Source of the DNA: a virus
IMG/VR virus record: IMGVR_UViG_3300035698_000329
Span: 1 to 29,784 of that record
DNA: 29,784 nt
Reading direction: 5' to 3' (one strand)
Numbering within the stretch: the stretch's first letter is position 1; each line of letters starts with the position of its first letter. The notes beneath the pieces were generated by a model. The model had not been told where the DNA came from. It saw only the letters and a list, made by a program, of their open reading frames with translations, and ran no database searches. A program made the position numbers and the translations under genes. This document shows positions 1-8,386 of this stretch, in pieces.

Positions 1-681
1 GATTTTTACGTCGAGAACATCCCGGTTCTGCATGAAGCTGATCTCGGGCTGGTTGCGCCAGTTAGGTTTCCGCGTGAACAGTTCGCGGCCCTCGAAGGTC
101 TCCGTGGCCGTCCCGTCATACGTTTCGATCTGCCGACCGGGGATCACTTCGAAGCGGTTGGTGGCCGTCCAGATGGTCTCTGTCGCCGCGCTCACCGTCA
201 CGCTCTCAGGGAAGCGTACCGGGAGGGCTTTGTGGACCATGGTGCCGACCGGGTAGGCGACCGAGATCGCCTCGTTCACTGTGACTGTGGTGCCGGTCTT
301 CCCGGTGATCGTAAGCAGGTCCTCATGGGTGGCGGTGGTGGCGATGATGATACCCCCGACTTCCATCCAATCCGGGGTAGCCTCGAACGTGAGCGTGCTA
401 CCCGAGGCTGCGGCCACGGACGTAGGTTCGCCCAACCACTCAGCCCGGACGGCGATCTCGGTGCCGTGTCCAGAGGTCAGGTCAGCCCGGAGCCGCGTGA
501 TGTCTGTCCGCGTCATGAGGGTAGCCAAGGTGGTGGCCTGCCGTGCTGTCTGCCGTGTGGCTTCCCGCTGCTCGTGGCCGTCGCGGGACTCAATGATGCT
601 GGTCCTGAAGCTGTACTCAGAGACGACCGGCGTTGACCAGTTCGCACGGGGCGAGAAGATGGGGGCGTTGCGTGTGAGCAT
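1..681 (-). CDS. Tail protein, C-terminus cut by window edge
   Basis: An open frame runs leftward from ATG 681 off the window end, giving 227 residues with no stop. It begins MLTRNAPIFSPRANWSTPV and continues with a segment like SIIESRDGHEQREATRQTAR. An Arg/Glu-rich N-terminus after a W-x-x-P stretch is the pattern of minor tail proteins that follow the tape measure in siphovirus tail modules. The rest looks beta-rich (many Thr, Val and Gly). The start overlaps the tape-measure stop as TAATG, so the two are likely translationally coupled. The position next to the tape measure suggests a distal-tail or tail-tip component. The family assignment is inference, because no catalytic motif is visible. 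Confidence 0.7.
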   Translation of the reverse strand, partial: MLTRNAPIFSPRANWSTPVVSEYSFRTSIIESRDGHEQREATRQTARQATTLATLMTRTDITRLRADLTSGHGTEIAVRAEWLGEPTSVAAASGSTLTFEATPDWMEVGGIIIATTATHEDLLTITGKTGTTVTVNEAISVAYPVGTMVHKALPVRFPESVTVSAATETIWTATNRFEVIPGRQIETYDGTATETFEGRELFTRKPNWRNQPEISFMQNRDVLDVKI

Positions 682-3600
682 TATCCGAGTGCTGCCTTGA
701 TCTCTGTCCGTGAGCCTCTGATTGCGTTGACCAGAACCTCTTGCCCCATGGGGCTTGAGAGCGCCCGGTCGAGCACCTCTTCGGAGTCGAACGTGTTGAT
801 GATGGTCGTGCCACCCTTGGGCTGTGCTGGCCCCTGTGCGCCGCCGCCGTTGAGCATGTGGCGCGGATCATCCCGGGTCAGCATCTCTTCGCCCTTCTCA
901 GCGATGATGGGCACCTCTCCGGGACGCAAGCCGATCAAGCCGCCTTGGTGGTGGCGTGCCGCGCCTGCGAACATGGCCGGGCTGACCCGGCGTGTGCTGT
1001 TGCCCGAACCGGCTCGGCTGCTGCCGATCAATCCGCCTGTGTGTGCCGTACCGATGCCGATCAGGCTGCCGAAGCCAGTGCCCCCGAAGGCCGCTCTCAG
1101 GGCGTTGAAGATCGCCTGTTTGATGATCATCTGAGCGATCTGGATCAGGAAGTCAGAGGCGAACTTGAGGAAGGCGTCACGGGCTGCTTCACCCACGCTC
1201 TGACCTTCAGCTACGCTCTGAGCGAACGTGTCGAACGCACTTGCCAGACCGTTGAGGAACAGGTCCCCAACCTTGTCCCATTGCAGGTAAGCGTTCTTGG
1301 CCTCGTTGCCGAAGTTCTGGGTTTCCAGCTTGGCTGTTTCCAGCTTGGCGATGGCCGCGTCTGCCTCCGAACCGCCGACCGCACCCCAGAGCCTCTGGGT
1401 GTTCTCGATAGCTGCCAGAAGTTCCGCGTTGATCTCGCCGATCTTCAGCTTCAGGTTCTCTTCCTGCTCCGTGTTCCCTTGTTCCTTGGCGAGTTCGATC
1501 TGATCGAGCAAGGCCGAGCGTTGACCTAAGAGGTTGTTGACCTCCTGCTCCGCTTCCTTTGCCTTTTCGCTGGCTGTGGTAGAGTTCTTCTTCGCCTGTT
1601 CGAGGTCGAAGACCGCCGCCGTCTGCTGCTTGACCTGCTCCAACTCGGCAGCCGTGATGTTGGGGTCGTCTGCCTTGGCTGACCGGATGGCCTCTTCGAT
1701 TGCGGCCTGCCGCTCCTTGCCCCGGTTGATCAACTCCTGTTGGGTGACGGCGAACTGGCCGTCCGCGATGGTCGCGGCTGTGGACTCACGCTGGCTTGCC
1801 GCCTCTTCGGCTTTCTTCTCGGCAGCCTTGCGGCTCTCTTCTGCCTGCTTTTTCTGAGCGTCAACGACGCCCTCTGCCAAAGTGAGTTCGGTCTCCGAGA
1901 TGCCGACCTTACGCTGAGCCCAAGCGATCACTTGCTCCCGCGTCTTACCTTCGAGGATAGACTTGTTCGCGTTGATCTGGCCCGAGGACAACACGGCTGA
2001 CGCTTGCGTGCCGGGAGCCGAGTTGATCAGCTTGGCAGCACCGCCGGGTCCGAGGAAGTGAGACAGGTACAAGTTCGCGTCCGTGATCGCAGCCCCGGCG
2101 GAACGCAGATGCTTCGCGTTCTCTTCGAGGTAATACTTGACCATCTGACGGCTGATACCCGCGTCCTTGCGGAGTTCCAGAATAGCCGCGTTGGACATCC
2201 CCGTGGCTTGGCCGGGGAAATACTGCTTGAACATACGGAGCCATGTGGACTCGATGAACTGTCCGAGGCCCGTAGCCGAGGACAACGGGTTCTTGGCATT
2301 GGGGTCGCCGCCGGACTCTACTCCGATGATCCGGTCTACCAGAGAGCCACCGACAAAATCGTTATCGAGGCCGGTCTGCGCAGCAGCGGCAGCCTTCATA
2401 GCCGCTTCGACCTCGGTCATGCTGCCCGCCAGCTTGATCGCTTTTTCGAGCATATTGTCGAGGGCTTTGGACTCGTCGAGGTACTCCAACTCACGGGAGA
2501 TGCCGGGGATCGTTTCCTTGATCTCCTTCATGGCGTCGTCGAACTTCTTGGCCTTCTCGGAAGCCGTCTCCATGGACGCTTCGGATTTCTTGAGCGTTCC
2601 GTTCAGTTCTTCCAGAGCGGCTGTCTGCTCTTCGACCGAGCCCGTCATGGCGATGATCACCAGTTCGGCCCGGCGTACAGCGTCGGCTTTGTTTTTAATG
2701 TCAGAGGCAGCCGCAACGAGGCCCTCGGCATAGCGCCGGTTGGCGATGCTGCCGTCGTTGAAGTTCTCCGAGATAGCGTCGATCTCGTCGGCCAGATCGG
2801 TCATCTCGATCTCGCCACGGTTGGCCGCCGCGATCACATCGTCGATTGCGTCTACGAAGTCTTTGGACGCCCCGCGACCGAGGTTCTTGCCGAAGAACCG
2901 CGTGGCGAACGAGCCACCGTTCTGATCCTCGACCGTGTTGAACACAGCGATGGCGTCTTCGAATCCCTCTTGCAGTTCGCGCAAGTTCTTACGAGCGTCG
3001 GTGATCTTCAGGGCCTTGCCAATGCGCTCCCCGAACTTGTCAACTTCCCGGGCTGCTGCGTCGTATGAGTTCTTGACCTGATCGACAATCCGCTCGTGCT
3101 CGATCATCGCCTCGGTGGCATTGGTGGCGGACGTGGCCCAGAGGGAAACCCCTGCTGCAACACCTGCTACCAGCAAGCCGATGCCCGTGGTGGACAAGAG
3201 CGTCAGCAGGGCCACACGGACCCGGCCAATCGCGCCTGTCAGGATAGCCATCTTACCGGCTGCCCCGGTGGCTGCGTTGCCTGTAAGCGACACGCCCCGT
3301 GCAGCCTCAAGCGAAGACCGACCGAGGTCCCTCATGCCTGTTGCGATGGCGAGGGCCACAGGGGCCAGCTTCATCCCCGCAAAAGCTGCGAGGACGGTGA
3401 TCAAGACGCGGAAGTTCTCGATAGCAAAACCGACGAAGTTGACGACCTTGCCGAGGCCCGCTGATACCCGAGCCGCGAAGTCTTGGAAGTCGGCGGTCTT
3501 CAGGGTCTCTACCAGCGTGTCTACCAGATCGGTGAAGGCGTCGAGGAACCCAGCCTCTCCGAACCGGAGGAACGCTTCGAACGCTTCATTGGACAGACGG

Positions 3601-4691
3601 CCCAAGGATGCGCTGGTCGAGGACAGAGCGCCTGCCAGACCCGGACCAAAGCGTTTCTGAAGTTCTTCAGCGAACGGCAGCAAGGCGTCAGAGGTGACTT
3701 CCCCCTGCTCCATCATCTTGATAAGTTCGTCGGTTCCTACGCCCAAACCATCGGCCATGAGACGAATCGCGCCCGGAAGTCGATCTCCAAGCTGCTGGCG
3801 CAATTCTTCCATTTGTACGGCACCCTTGGAGACGATTTGCGTCAGCGCAGTGAAGACGCCCGCCATCTCTTCGGTCGAGTTTTTGTTGACCCGAGCGGAC
3901 TCGGCAACGGCTGTGAAAATCTTCCGGGTAGCCTCACCTTCGAGGCGCGTGTTCTGCGTGGCGATGGAGAACTTGGAATACTCTGTCGCCAGAACCCCGA
4001 ACGAGATGCCGAGCCGGTCAGCCGTGCGCCGCAAGAAGTCGAGTTCCTGTGCGGCCAGTGCTGTGTCACCGCCTGTGGCGACCGTCAGACGGGCCTGAGC
4101 GGCCTCAAGCTGCTGATAGGCGTCCACGGTGCTCTTGAGCGTCTGGATGACCGCAAACAAGCCGCCATAGGCTGCCACAAGGGACAGGACCTCGCCCCGG
4201 ATGCGCTGAAGCAGACCGAGCGACTTGCGGTTGTCTCCGTAGAACTGACGATACGCTGCCGCAAGGCGACCCCCTGAAGAGGCTGCCTTCTCGTTGGCCG
4301 CTGCGGCTTTCCGGGCTTCCCGTTCGTACCGGGACATGCCTGAAGCTGCTCTCTCGGTCGTGCTGTAAATCTTGTTCAGAGACGCTTGGCTCGAAGCGGC
4401 TGCCTGCGCGTTCTTCTGAAGCGCCTGTGCCGTGCGTGCGAGGATTGCTTGGAAGCGGGCCTGCGTGCCGTTGATGCTTTCGATGTCTTGCCCGGTGTCG
4501 CGGTAGGTGCGACCCATGAGTTCCAGCGCCTCTCTCTGGGAGATGTACTCTTGCTTGGCTGAAGCCCCTGCCACCTTAGTCCGGGCGAACGCCTCGGCCA
4601 TCGCACGGGTAGGCACACCGACCTTGCCGATGTTGGTTGCCAGCTTCGTGGCTTCCGTGCTCAGGTTGGCGTACTCACGCTTGGCTTCCAA
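681..4691 (-). CDS. Tape measure protein, C-terminal part, with SLT domain
   Basis: The 1,336-residue frame holds most of a siphovirus tape measure protein. Residues about 195-345 match the tape-measure N-terminal domain pattern (a segment including RLTVATGGDTALAAQELDFL, then GVFTALTQIVSKGAVQMEEL and QQLGDRLPGA). Hydrophobic helices follow at about 410-520. A soluble lytic transglycosylase-like domain lies at about 780-900: GVESGGDP with the likely catalytic Glu792, then SSATGLGQFIESTW. Long Glu/Lys/Ala coiled coil follows, then a Gly-rich C-terminus. The frame opens at 4766, and the listed start is a TTG at 4691 with no clear ribosome site. It continues the 4724-5716 frame after a frameshift, so this is probably not an independent protein. 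The protein sets tail length, and the SLT domain could cut peptidoglycan during DNA entry. Confidence 0.88.
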   Translation of the reverse strand: MEAKREYANLSTEATKLATNIGKVGVPTRAMAEAFARTKVAGASAKQEYISQREALELMGRTYRDTGQDIESINGTQARFQAILARTAQALQKNAQAAASSQASLNKIYSTTERAASGMSRYEREARKAAAANEKAASSGGRLAAAYRQFYGDNRKSLGLLQRIRGEVLSLVAAYGGLFAVIQTLKSTVDAYQQLEAAQARLTVATGGDTALAAQELDFLRRTADRLGISFGVLATEYSKFSIATQNTRLEGEATRKIFTAVAESARVNKNSTEEMAGVFTALTQIVSKGAVQMEELRQQLGDRLPGAIRLMADGLGVGTDELIKMMEQGEVTSDALLPFAEELQKRFGPGLAGALSSTSASLGRLSNEAFEAFLRFGEAGFLDAFTDLVDTLVETLKTADFQDFAARVSAGLGKVVNFVGFAIENFRVLITVLAAFAGMKLAPVALAIATGMRDLGRSSLEAARGVSLTGNAATGAAGKMAILTGAIGRVRVALLTLLSTTGIGLLVAGVAAGVSLWATSATNATEAMIEHERIVDQVKNSYDAAAREVDKFGERIGKALKITDARKNLRELQEGFEDAIAVFNTVEDQNGGSFATRFFGKNLGRGASKDFVDAIDDVIAAANRGEIEMTDLADEIDAISENFNDGSIANRRYAEGLVAAASDIKNKADAVRRAELVIIAMTGSVEEQTAALEELNGTLKKSEASMETASEKAKKFDDAMKEIKETIPGISRELEYLDESKALDNMLEKAIKLAGSMTEVEAAMKAAAAAQTGLDNDFVGGSLVDRIIGVESGGDPNAKNPLSSATGLGQFIESTWLRMFKQYFPGQATGMSNAAILELRKDAGISRQMVKYYLEENAKHLRSAGAAITDANLYLSHFLGPGGAAKLINSAPGTQASAVLSSGQINANKSILEGKTREQVIAWAQRKVGISETELTLAEGVVDAQKKQAEESRKAAEKKAEEAASQRESTAATIADGQFAVTQQELINRGKERQAAIEEAIRSAKADDPNITAAELEQVKQQTAAVFDLEQAKKNSTTASEKAKEAEQEVNNLLGQRSALLDQIELAKEQGNTEQEENLKLKIGEINAELLAAIENTQRLWGAVGGSEADAAIAKLETAKLETQNFGNEAKNAYLQWDKVGDLFLNGLASAFDTFAQSVAEGQSVGEAARDAFLKFASDFLIQIAQMIIKQAIFNALRAAFGGTGFGSLIGIGTAHTGGLIGSSRAGSGNSTRRVSPAMFAGAARHHQGGLIGLRPGEVPIIAEKGEEMLTRDDPRHMLNGGGAQGPAQPKGGTTIINTFDSEEVLDRALSSPMGQEVLVNAIRGSRTEIKAALG

Positions 4692-4723
4692 GGTGCTCCG
4701 GCGCTGATCCTTGAGTTCCTGCG

Positions 4724-5716
4724 TCAGCTTGCCGAACGACTGCCCGGAGAGTTTCTCAGCGCCGCGTCAGCTTGCCCGGCAGCTTGTGCCAGTTCGACGT
4801 AGTTCCCTTCGGCCTTGGCGAGAACCTGCTCTTGCTGTCCGATGGCCTTGGTGGCCCCGGCGAATTTCGTTTGCAGCTTGCCCTGCTCCCGACCGAGCGC
4901 GGCTGATTGCGCCGACACAGAGGTCAGGTTGTCTTTGATCTGGCCGAGCACCTTCTCCTGCCGGGCTACGGTGCCTGCCGCTTCCTCGGACTGCGCGGAG
5001 AAGATCGCCATGGCTGATCCGGCTGCGCGGACCTTGCCGCCGATCTCACCGTACTCTGTGGTCAGCTTGTCCAGCTTCGACGCCTGCCGGTCTACCGAGG
5101 TAGCCGCCGCGTCAAAAGATGCCTGCAAGGTGCGGCTCGGTGCGGCTGTTGCTCCGATACGATCCCCGAGGTCTGCGTACTTGGCTTTGGCTTTGTCGAG
5201 GGCCGCGCTCTGGCGTTCGATCAGGCCGGGCAGCTTTGACTGCCGGGCCGAGAACTTGTCCTGCGCTGCGGACGCCTGAGCGTAAGAGGCTGCCAGTTCT
5301 TTCTGGTCCTGCTTGGCTGCTTTGATCGACGACTTCTGCCGGTCAAGGGCAGCTTTGGCCCCGTCCTGCTTGGATGCGAATTTCTTGGCTGCATCGCCTG
5401 TACGCTCAAGCTGGTCTTCCAACTTGGCTGCGTCCACACGAGCCGCGTCCAGAGAGTCTTCCAGACGAAGCAAACCCCCCTCGGCTGAGCGGAGTTCGGA
5501 GTTCAGCTTACCGGAGATGTCCAGCCCGCCGATGCTCTTCTGAAGGGTAGAAATAGCAGCGCCAAGCTGACCTAGGGAGGACTCAGTCTTGTTGGCGCTG
5601 CCATCCACGCCCTTAGAGGCGTTGGTGAAGTCTTCGAGTGCAGCGGTGATCTGGTCAAGGACCTTCTTGGCCTCGTCCTTTGCGCTGATTACTAGATCGA
5701 CATTTCTGCGGGCCAT
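4724..5716 (-). CDS. Tape measure protein, N-terminal part (frame ends early)
   Basis: This 330-residue frame starts MARRNVDLVISAKDEAKKVL, a typical tape-measure N-terminus. It is almost entirely predicted coiled coil made of Ala, Lys, Gln, Ser and Asp heptads. Its ATG follows the stop of the tail-chaperone T frame directly (TGA then ATG, no gap). It ends in a short out-of-register tail at TGA 4726-4724. Just before that, the same heptad-like sequence resumes in another frame as AEKLSGQSFGKLTQELKDQ and continues into the 681-4691 frame. A -1 shift, or restoration of one missing base near 4759-4766, would give one protein of about 1,677 residues. That would be a normal length for a long-tailed siphovirus tape measure. 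Confidence 0.85.
   Translation of the reverse strand: MARRNVDLVISAKDEAKKVLDQITAALEDFTNASKGVDGSANKTESSLGQLGAAISTLQKSIGGLDISGKLNSELRSAEGGLLRLEDSLDAARVDAAKLEDQLERTGDAAKKFASKQDGAKAALDRQKSSIKAAKQDQKELAASYAQASAAQDKFSARQSKLPGLIERQSAALDKAKAKYADLGDRIGATAAPSRTLQASFDAAATSVDRQASKLDKLTTEYGEIGGKVRAAGSAMAIFSAQSEEAAGTVARQEKVLGQIKDNLTSVSAQSAALGREQGKLQTKFAGATKAIGQQEQVLAKAEGNYVELAQAAGQADAALRNSPGSRSAS
4727..4766 (-). other. Interval holding the tape-measure frameshift
   Basis: The upstream tape-measure frame closes at TGA 4726-4724. The downstream frame is closed above by TGA 4769-4767, so any junction must lie between these points. Around 4757-4766 the coding strand reads GCGGCGCTGAG. One extra G (GCGGCGGCTGAG) would join the frames as Asp-Ala-Ala-Ala-Glu-Lys-Leu, fitting the heptads. 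No canonical X-XXY-YYZ slippery heptamer is visible, so a real mutation or a base error in a GC repeat is more likely than programmed shifting. Confidence 0.7.
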
Positions 5717-6417
5717 TCACTGTTCCTTGACGAAGAGGCCCTCTCTGGGCTTGACCTGCACGTTAAGCTGTTTTGTCATCTTTGAAAACTCCCCCCGTGC
5801 TGGCTTCGAAAGTAAGGAGTGTACGGCAAGCCGAGTAAGCTGGCTCTCCGTGATGATGATGTTGTTCTGCCTCTCTTCGACAAGAGCCGCCTCGTCTCCG
5901 AGGCGACCCAATGGATAGTCCATGGCAGCGGCGTGGCCTGCCGAGATCAGGAGGCTCGCCTGCCTTCTGACCCCCCAATACCACTCAGAGAACTCAACGG
6001 CGCTACCTCCGTCAGAACCCCAGAGACCGCCGTTATCATTCGTCTGAGGGATTCGATCAGCTTTTTTACTTCGGCCTCCGAGTAGAACGTCTCGTGGAAG
6101 ATCGCTTCGATCAATTCGATCTGAACTGGTGTCGGCAATTGCGAGGCGACCTTGACCATCTCGGGGTCATACTCGTCGGCAGCAAGAGCGATAGCCGCAG
6201 CGACCACATCGGGCAGGTCGGAGACAAAGGTCACGATTGCCTTCTTGGTGTCCCCTTCAAACGCGCCGTCAGTGACCTTGCCAAAAATCAGGACCATCTC
6301 AGGACCGAAGTCTTGAGCGGCTACCATAAGGTCAGAGCCGGAAATACCGCGAACAGAGATTTCCTGATCGCGGTATTTCACGGTGGTCCGGTGGATTGTA
6401 ATGTCGCGCAGTCCCAT
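5717..6417 (-). CDS. Tail assembly chaperone G-T fusion (programmed -1 frameshift)
   Basis: Upstream of the tape measure, two overlapping frames have the lambda G/GT layout. The G frame (6417-5947) is read to codon 149 at the run GGGGGG (5976-5971). A -1 slip there continues with GTC into a frame that stays open to 5717, adding about 84 residues (VRRQASLLISAGH..., then MDYPLGRLGDEAALVEER, ending LFVKEQ) for a fusion of about 233. The T frame has no convincing independent start except an in-frame ATG at 5923. In this family both G and GT bind the tape measure and help tail-tube polymerisation, and the ratio is set by frameshifting. Assignment rests on position between tail tube and tape measure plus the slippery run. 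Confidence 0.75.
5947..6417 (-). CDS. Tail assembly chaperone G (unshifted product)
   Basis: A 156-residue protein begins MGLRDITIHRTTVKYRDQEI, and a good AAGGA ribosome site sits upstream of the ATG. It lies directly downstream of the major tail protein and upstream of the tape measure, where siphoviruses encode their tail assembly chaperone. The middle (residues about 40-110) is a small helical domain with acidic stretches, in keeping with the family. The protein ends GIGGSEGRRAS when ribosomes do not shift. It should be the more abundant of the two products and is expected to be absent from mature virions. Function is inferred from position and layout, since the family is poorly conserved. 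Confidence 0.8.
   Translation of the reverse strand: MGLRDITIHRTTVKYRDQEISVRGISGSDLMVAAQDFGPEMVLIFGKVTDGAFEGDTKKAIVTFVSDLPDVVAAAIALAADEYDPEMVKVASQLPTPVQIELIEAIFHETFYSEAEVKKLIESLRRMITAVSGVLTEVAPLSSLSGIGGSEGRRAS
5971..5976 (-). promoter_or_regulatory. Slippery G6 run for -1 frameshift
   Basis: The coding strand reads ATT GGG GGG TCA in the G frame. The six-G run lies seven codons before the G stop codon. A -1 shift moves the ribosome into the T frame, which is open from here to the tape-measure start. Runs of G are known slippery sites in phage tail-chaperone genes. A perfect tandem slip would want a G before the run, but here it is T, so re-pairing of one tRNA would be imperfect. Confidence 0.7.
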
Positions 6418-6428
6418 GCCAGTTTTCC

Positions 6429-7205
6429 TTAGCTAAGTGTCGGTGTGCCGTCGCGGTAGATCGCTTCGCCAACCGTGGGTTTCAGAATTTCGAGAGCCAG
6501 CGGAATCTGCTGCCACTCGTCGCCCTTCAGAGCGTAGTCACCGTTCGGTGTGATCTTCACGTAAGGCATGAAGAATACCGCATCGGCACCCTTGGGGTTC
6601 TTCGTGACGTACATCATCGCACCCTCAACCGGCTCGGAGCCGGAGATCACGCGGTCGCGGGAAGACCCGGCCACGGCGTAGGTAACTTCGATGTCCGCGT
6701 CGTCCACGGCCAACAGAGAACCTTCGATGAAGTTGACGATGCCGTTGAGCAGATCGACCGTGTAGTCGGTATCCGCGACCAGCGGGTCCGTGCCGTCCGA
6801 CAAAGCGAAGCCGGTGGCGTCGATGCCGAAGTAGCCAGCCGGGTTTGACGCGGAGATACCCAGCTTGTAGCTGTGGCCCGCGTTGATGGCGGTCAACGTC
6901 TCTGTGTCCGAAGCCACAGCGGCTTGCGTGACAACACTGTCGGAGCCAAAGAAGAACAGAGCGACGTTCTTAGGGTCGATGTTGTCCGTGGTCAGCGACC
7001 CGGTACGGTTGACTTCCAGAGGCACGGAGTCATCTTTTTCACGGATGCCCTCGTCTGAGGAATAGTGATCCAAGGTCTCGGACTCAATGGTCAGGGAGAA
7101 CTCGGGGGTGTTACCGATATAGAAGAAGCCATCTGGCGTCTGCGTCCCGGTTTTGAAACGAGCGAAGTGAACCTGACCACGCCCAAGGGTGTAATTGTTA
7201 GCCAT
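6429..7205 (-). CDS. Major tail tube protein
   Basis: A 258-residue protein begins MANNYTLGRGQVHFARFKTG and ends in PTLS. Its length, beta-rich composition and position (between the tail terminator and the tail chaperone) fit a siphovirus major tail protein. Typical traits are the early GRGQVHFARF segment, an IGNTPEFSLTIESET beta-hairpin region, and a C-terminal half containing GAMMYVTKNPKGADAVFFMP and a closing hairpin. It would polymerise as hexameric rings around the tape measure. AAAGG lies about 9 bases before the ATG, as expected for a highly expressed structural gene. The stop is 11 bases before the chaperone gene. Confidence 0.82.
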   Translation of the reverse strand: MANNYTLGRGQVHFARFKTGTQTPDGFFYIGNTPEFSLTIESETLDHYSSDEGIREKDDSVPLEVNRTGSLTTDNIDPKNVALFFFGSDSVVTQAAVASDTETLTAINAGHSYKLGISASNPAGYFGIDATGFALSDGTDPLVADTDYTVDLLNGIVNFIEGSLLAVDDADIEVTYAVAGSSRDRVISGSEPVEGAMMYVTKNPKGADAVFFMPYVKITPNGDYALKGDEWQQIPLALEILKPTVGEAIYRDGTPTLS

Positions 7206-7226
7206 GATGATGACCTTTCTTGCTGG

Positions 7227-7763
7227 TTAGACCGTATAAGGGTCTGTGACATCCTCGACTATATCGAGAACAATTAGTAGCCAAAAGTACGCCTTGGCTG
7301 AGATTTCATCGGGGGGCCGCACGACCCCGGTTCCGATGGCGACCCGCGTGACTTGGTTGAGAAGTCCGAAGGGACCGTCCTCCTGCTGTCTTGCGAGGAC
7401 CTTCTTGCTTTCCAAGGCCAGACGCTTCTTAACATCCGCCAAGGCGACGTGCGCCGGGTCTGTGGGGTTCAGCTTGTCGTCATCGACGAAGCCTTGCACC
7501 ATGAGTTCCCAGCCACCAGAGTTGTAGCCGGAGCCGTCTGGTGGGGGTATCTGATCGAGAGGAATAGGGCTTTCGAGAACCGACAACATCGGAACGGGGT
7601 CGCCCTCGCCGAAGATCGCCCGGCCCCGGAAGACCTTGTTGTCCTCGGTGCCCTCTGCGCCGGAGAAGTCCAGCACGTATCCCTCGGCAGGCGTGATCTC
7701 CCGAAGCACGTCACACATGCGCTTCATGATCTCAAGCCGAAGTGGGTATGCGATGGTGGCCAT
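7227..7763 (-). CDS. Tail terminator-like protein
   Basis: A 178-residue protein (MATIAYPLRLEIMKRMCDVL...) sits between the gpZ-like gene and the tail tube gene. Lambda-like phages place the tail terminator (gpU-like) there, which caps the growing tail and joins it to the head. The N-terminal amphipathic helix with Arg and Met residues followed by beta strands (KVFRGRAIFGEG, GGWELMVQGFVDDD) suits this fold. A GGAG ribosome site lies about 8 bases before the ATG. The start is one base from the stop of the preceding gene. The function is inferred from position and rough fold, and an unrelated connector is possible. Confidence 0.65.
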   Translation of the reverse strand: MATIAYPLRLEIMKRMCDVLREITPAEGYVLDFSGAEGTEDNKVFRGRAIFGEGDPVPMLSVLESPIPLDQIPPPDGSGYNSGGWELMVQGFVDDDKLNPTDPAHVALADVKKRLALESKKVLARQQEDGPFGLLNQVTRVAIGTGVVRPPDEISAKAYFWLLIVLDIVEDVTDPYTV

Positions 7764-7764
7764 T

Positions 7765-8382
7765 CTACAACTCCAAAAGCCTCAGAAACTCTTCTGATAG
7801 GTCCCGTTCTATCTCAGGTACGAGGTCTTTGGCAACGCCGGAGCCGTCGATGCTGCCGAACACCTGATCCACAGACGGGCCGTAGAGCAGGTAGAGCCCT
7901 TTCGATACGCGCCGGGCCGAGGTCTTGTTCGACAAGCGTTCGCCGGGCCGGAGCCTGATCGCTAGACCTAGGTTGAACTTGGTGGCGACATCGCTGGTGC
8001 CCTGCGGCAGCTTGAGCGGGAACACGCGCTTCATGAACCGAGCCTTGCCGGGTGCGACCTCGACGACCACACCAGCTTGTCCTATCCGGGGCGCGGATGT
8101 CAGGAAGCGTGCGAGGCTTGTGGGCCTACCGCGTGCGGTGATCTTGCCTTGCAGGTTGCCCGGAGACGCCTTCTGTGAGACGTACAGGCCCTTACCGCCC
8201 GGTGCCACGTATGAGGCAGGGAGGTTGACCTGATCCCGGATCAGCTTCGCGCCACGGGCACGCTTGTCTCTGGTGATCTTGTTGATCGCCCGGGAAGCAG
8301 CCTGTTTGATCTTGGTGGACGCGCCGTTGGCGAAGTCCAGATCGGTCAGCCCTTCGACGAATACCGCAAACTCTTCTGCCAT
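7765..8382 (-). CDS. Minor tail protein Z-like neck protein
   Basis: A 205-residue basic protein begins MAEEFAVFVEGLTDLDFANG. Residues 22-60 carry the helix KIKQAASRAINKITRDKRAR, which resembles the conserved start of lambda gpZ-type proteins (prophage minor tail protein Z). A middle region rich in Pro, Arg and Gly and a final segment with FGSIDGSGVAKDLVPEIERD also fit. In lambda, gpZ acts in tail completion and DNA passage. It follows the head-closure-type gene by four bases and precedes the terminator-like gene by one base, matching the usual neck-gene order. The ribosome site is weak, so coupling is likely. Confidence 0.72.
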   Translation of the reverse strand: MAEEFAVFVEGLTDLDFANGASTKIKQAASRAINKITRDKRARGAKLIRDQVNLPASYVAPGGKGLYVSQKASPGNLQGKITARGRPTSLARFLTSAPRIGQAGVVVEVAPGKARFMKRVFPLKLPQGTSDVATKFNLGLAIRLRPGERLSNKTSARRVSKGLYLLYGPSVDQVFGSIDGSGVAKDLVPEIERDLSEEFLRLLEL

Positions 8383-8386
8383 GTCA

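Noticed and set aside
2004-3068. 354-residue plus-strand frame opposite the tape measure
   Set aside because: It is antisense to a clear coding region, lacks a ribosome site and recognisable motif, and arises from GC-rich codon use.
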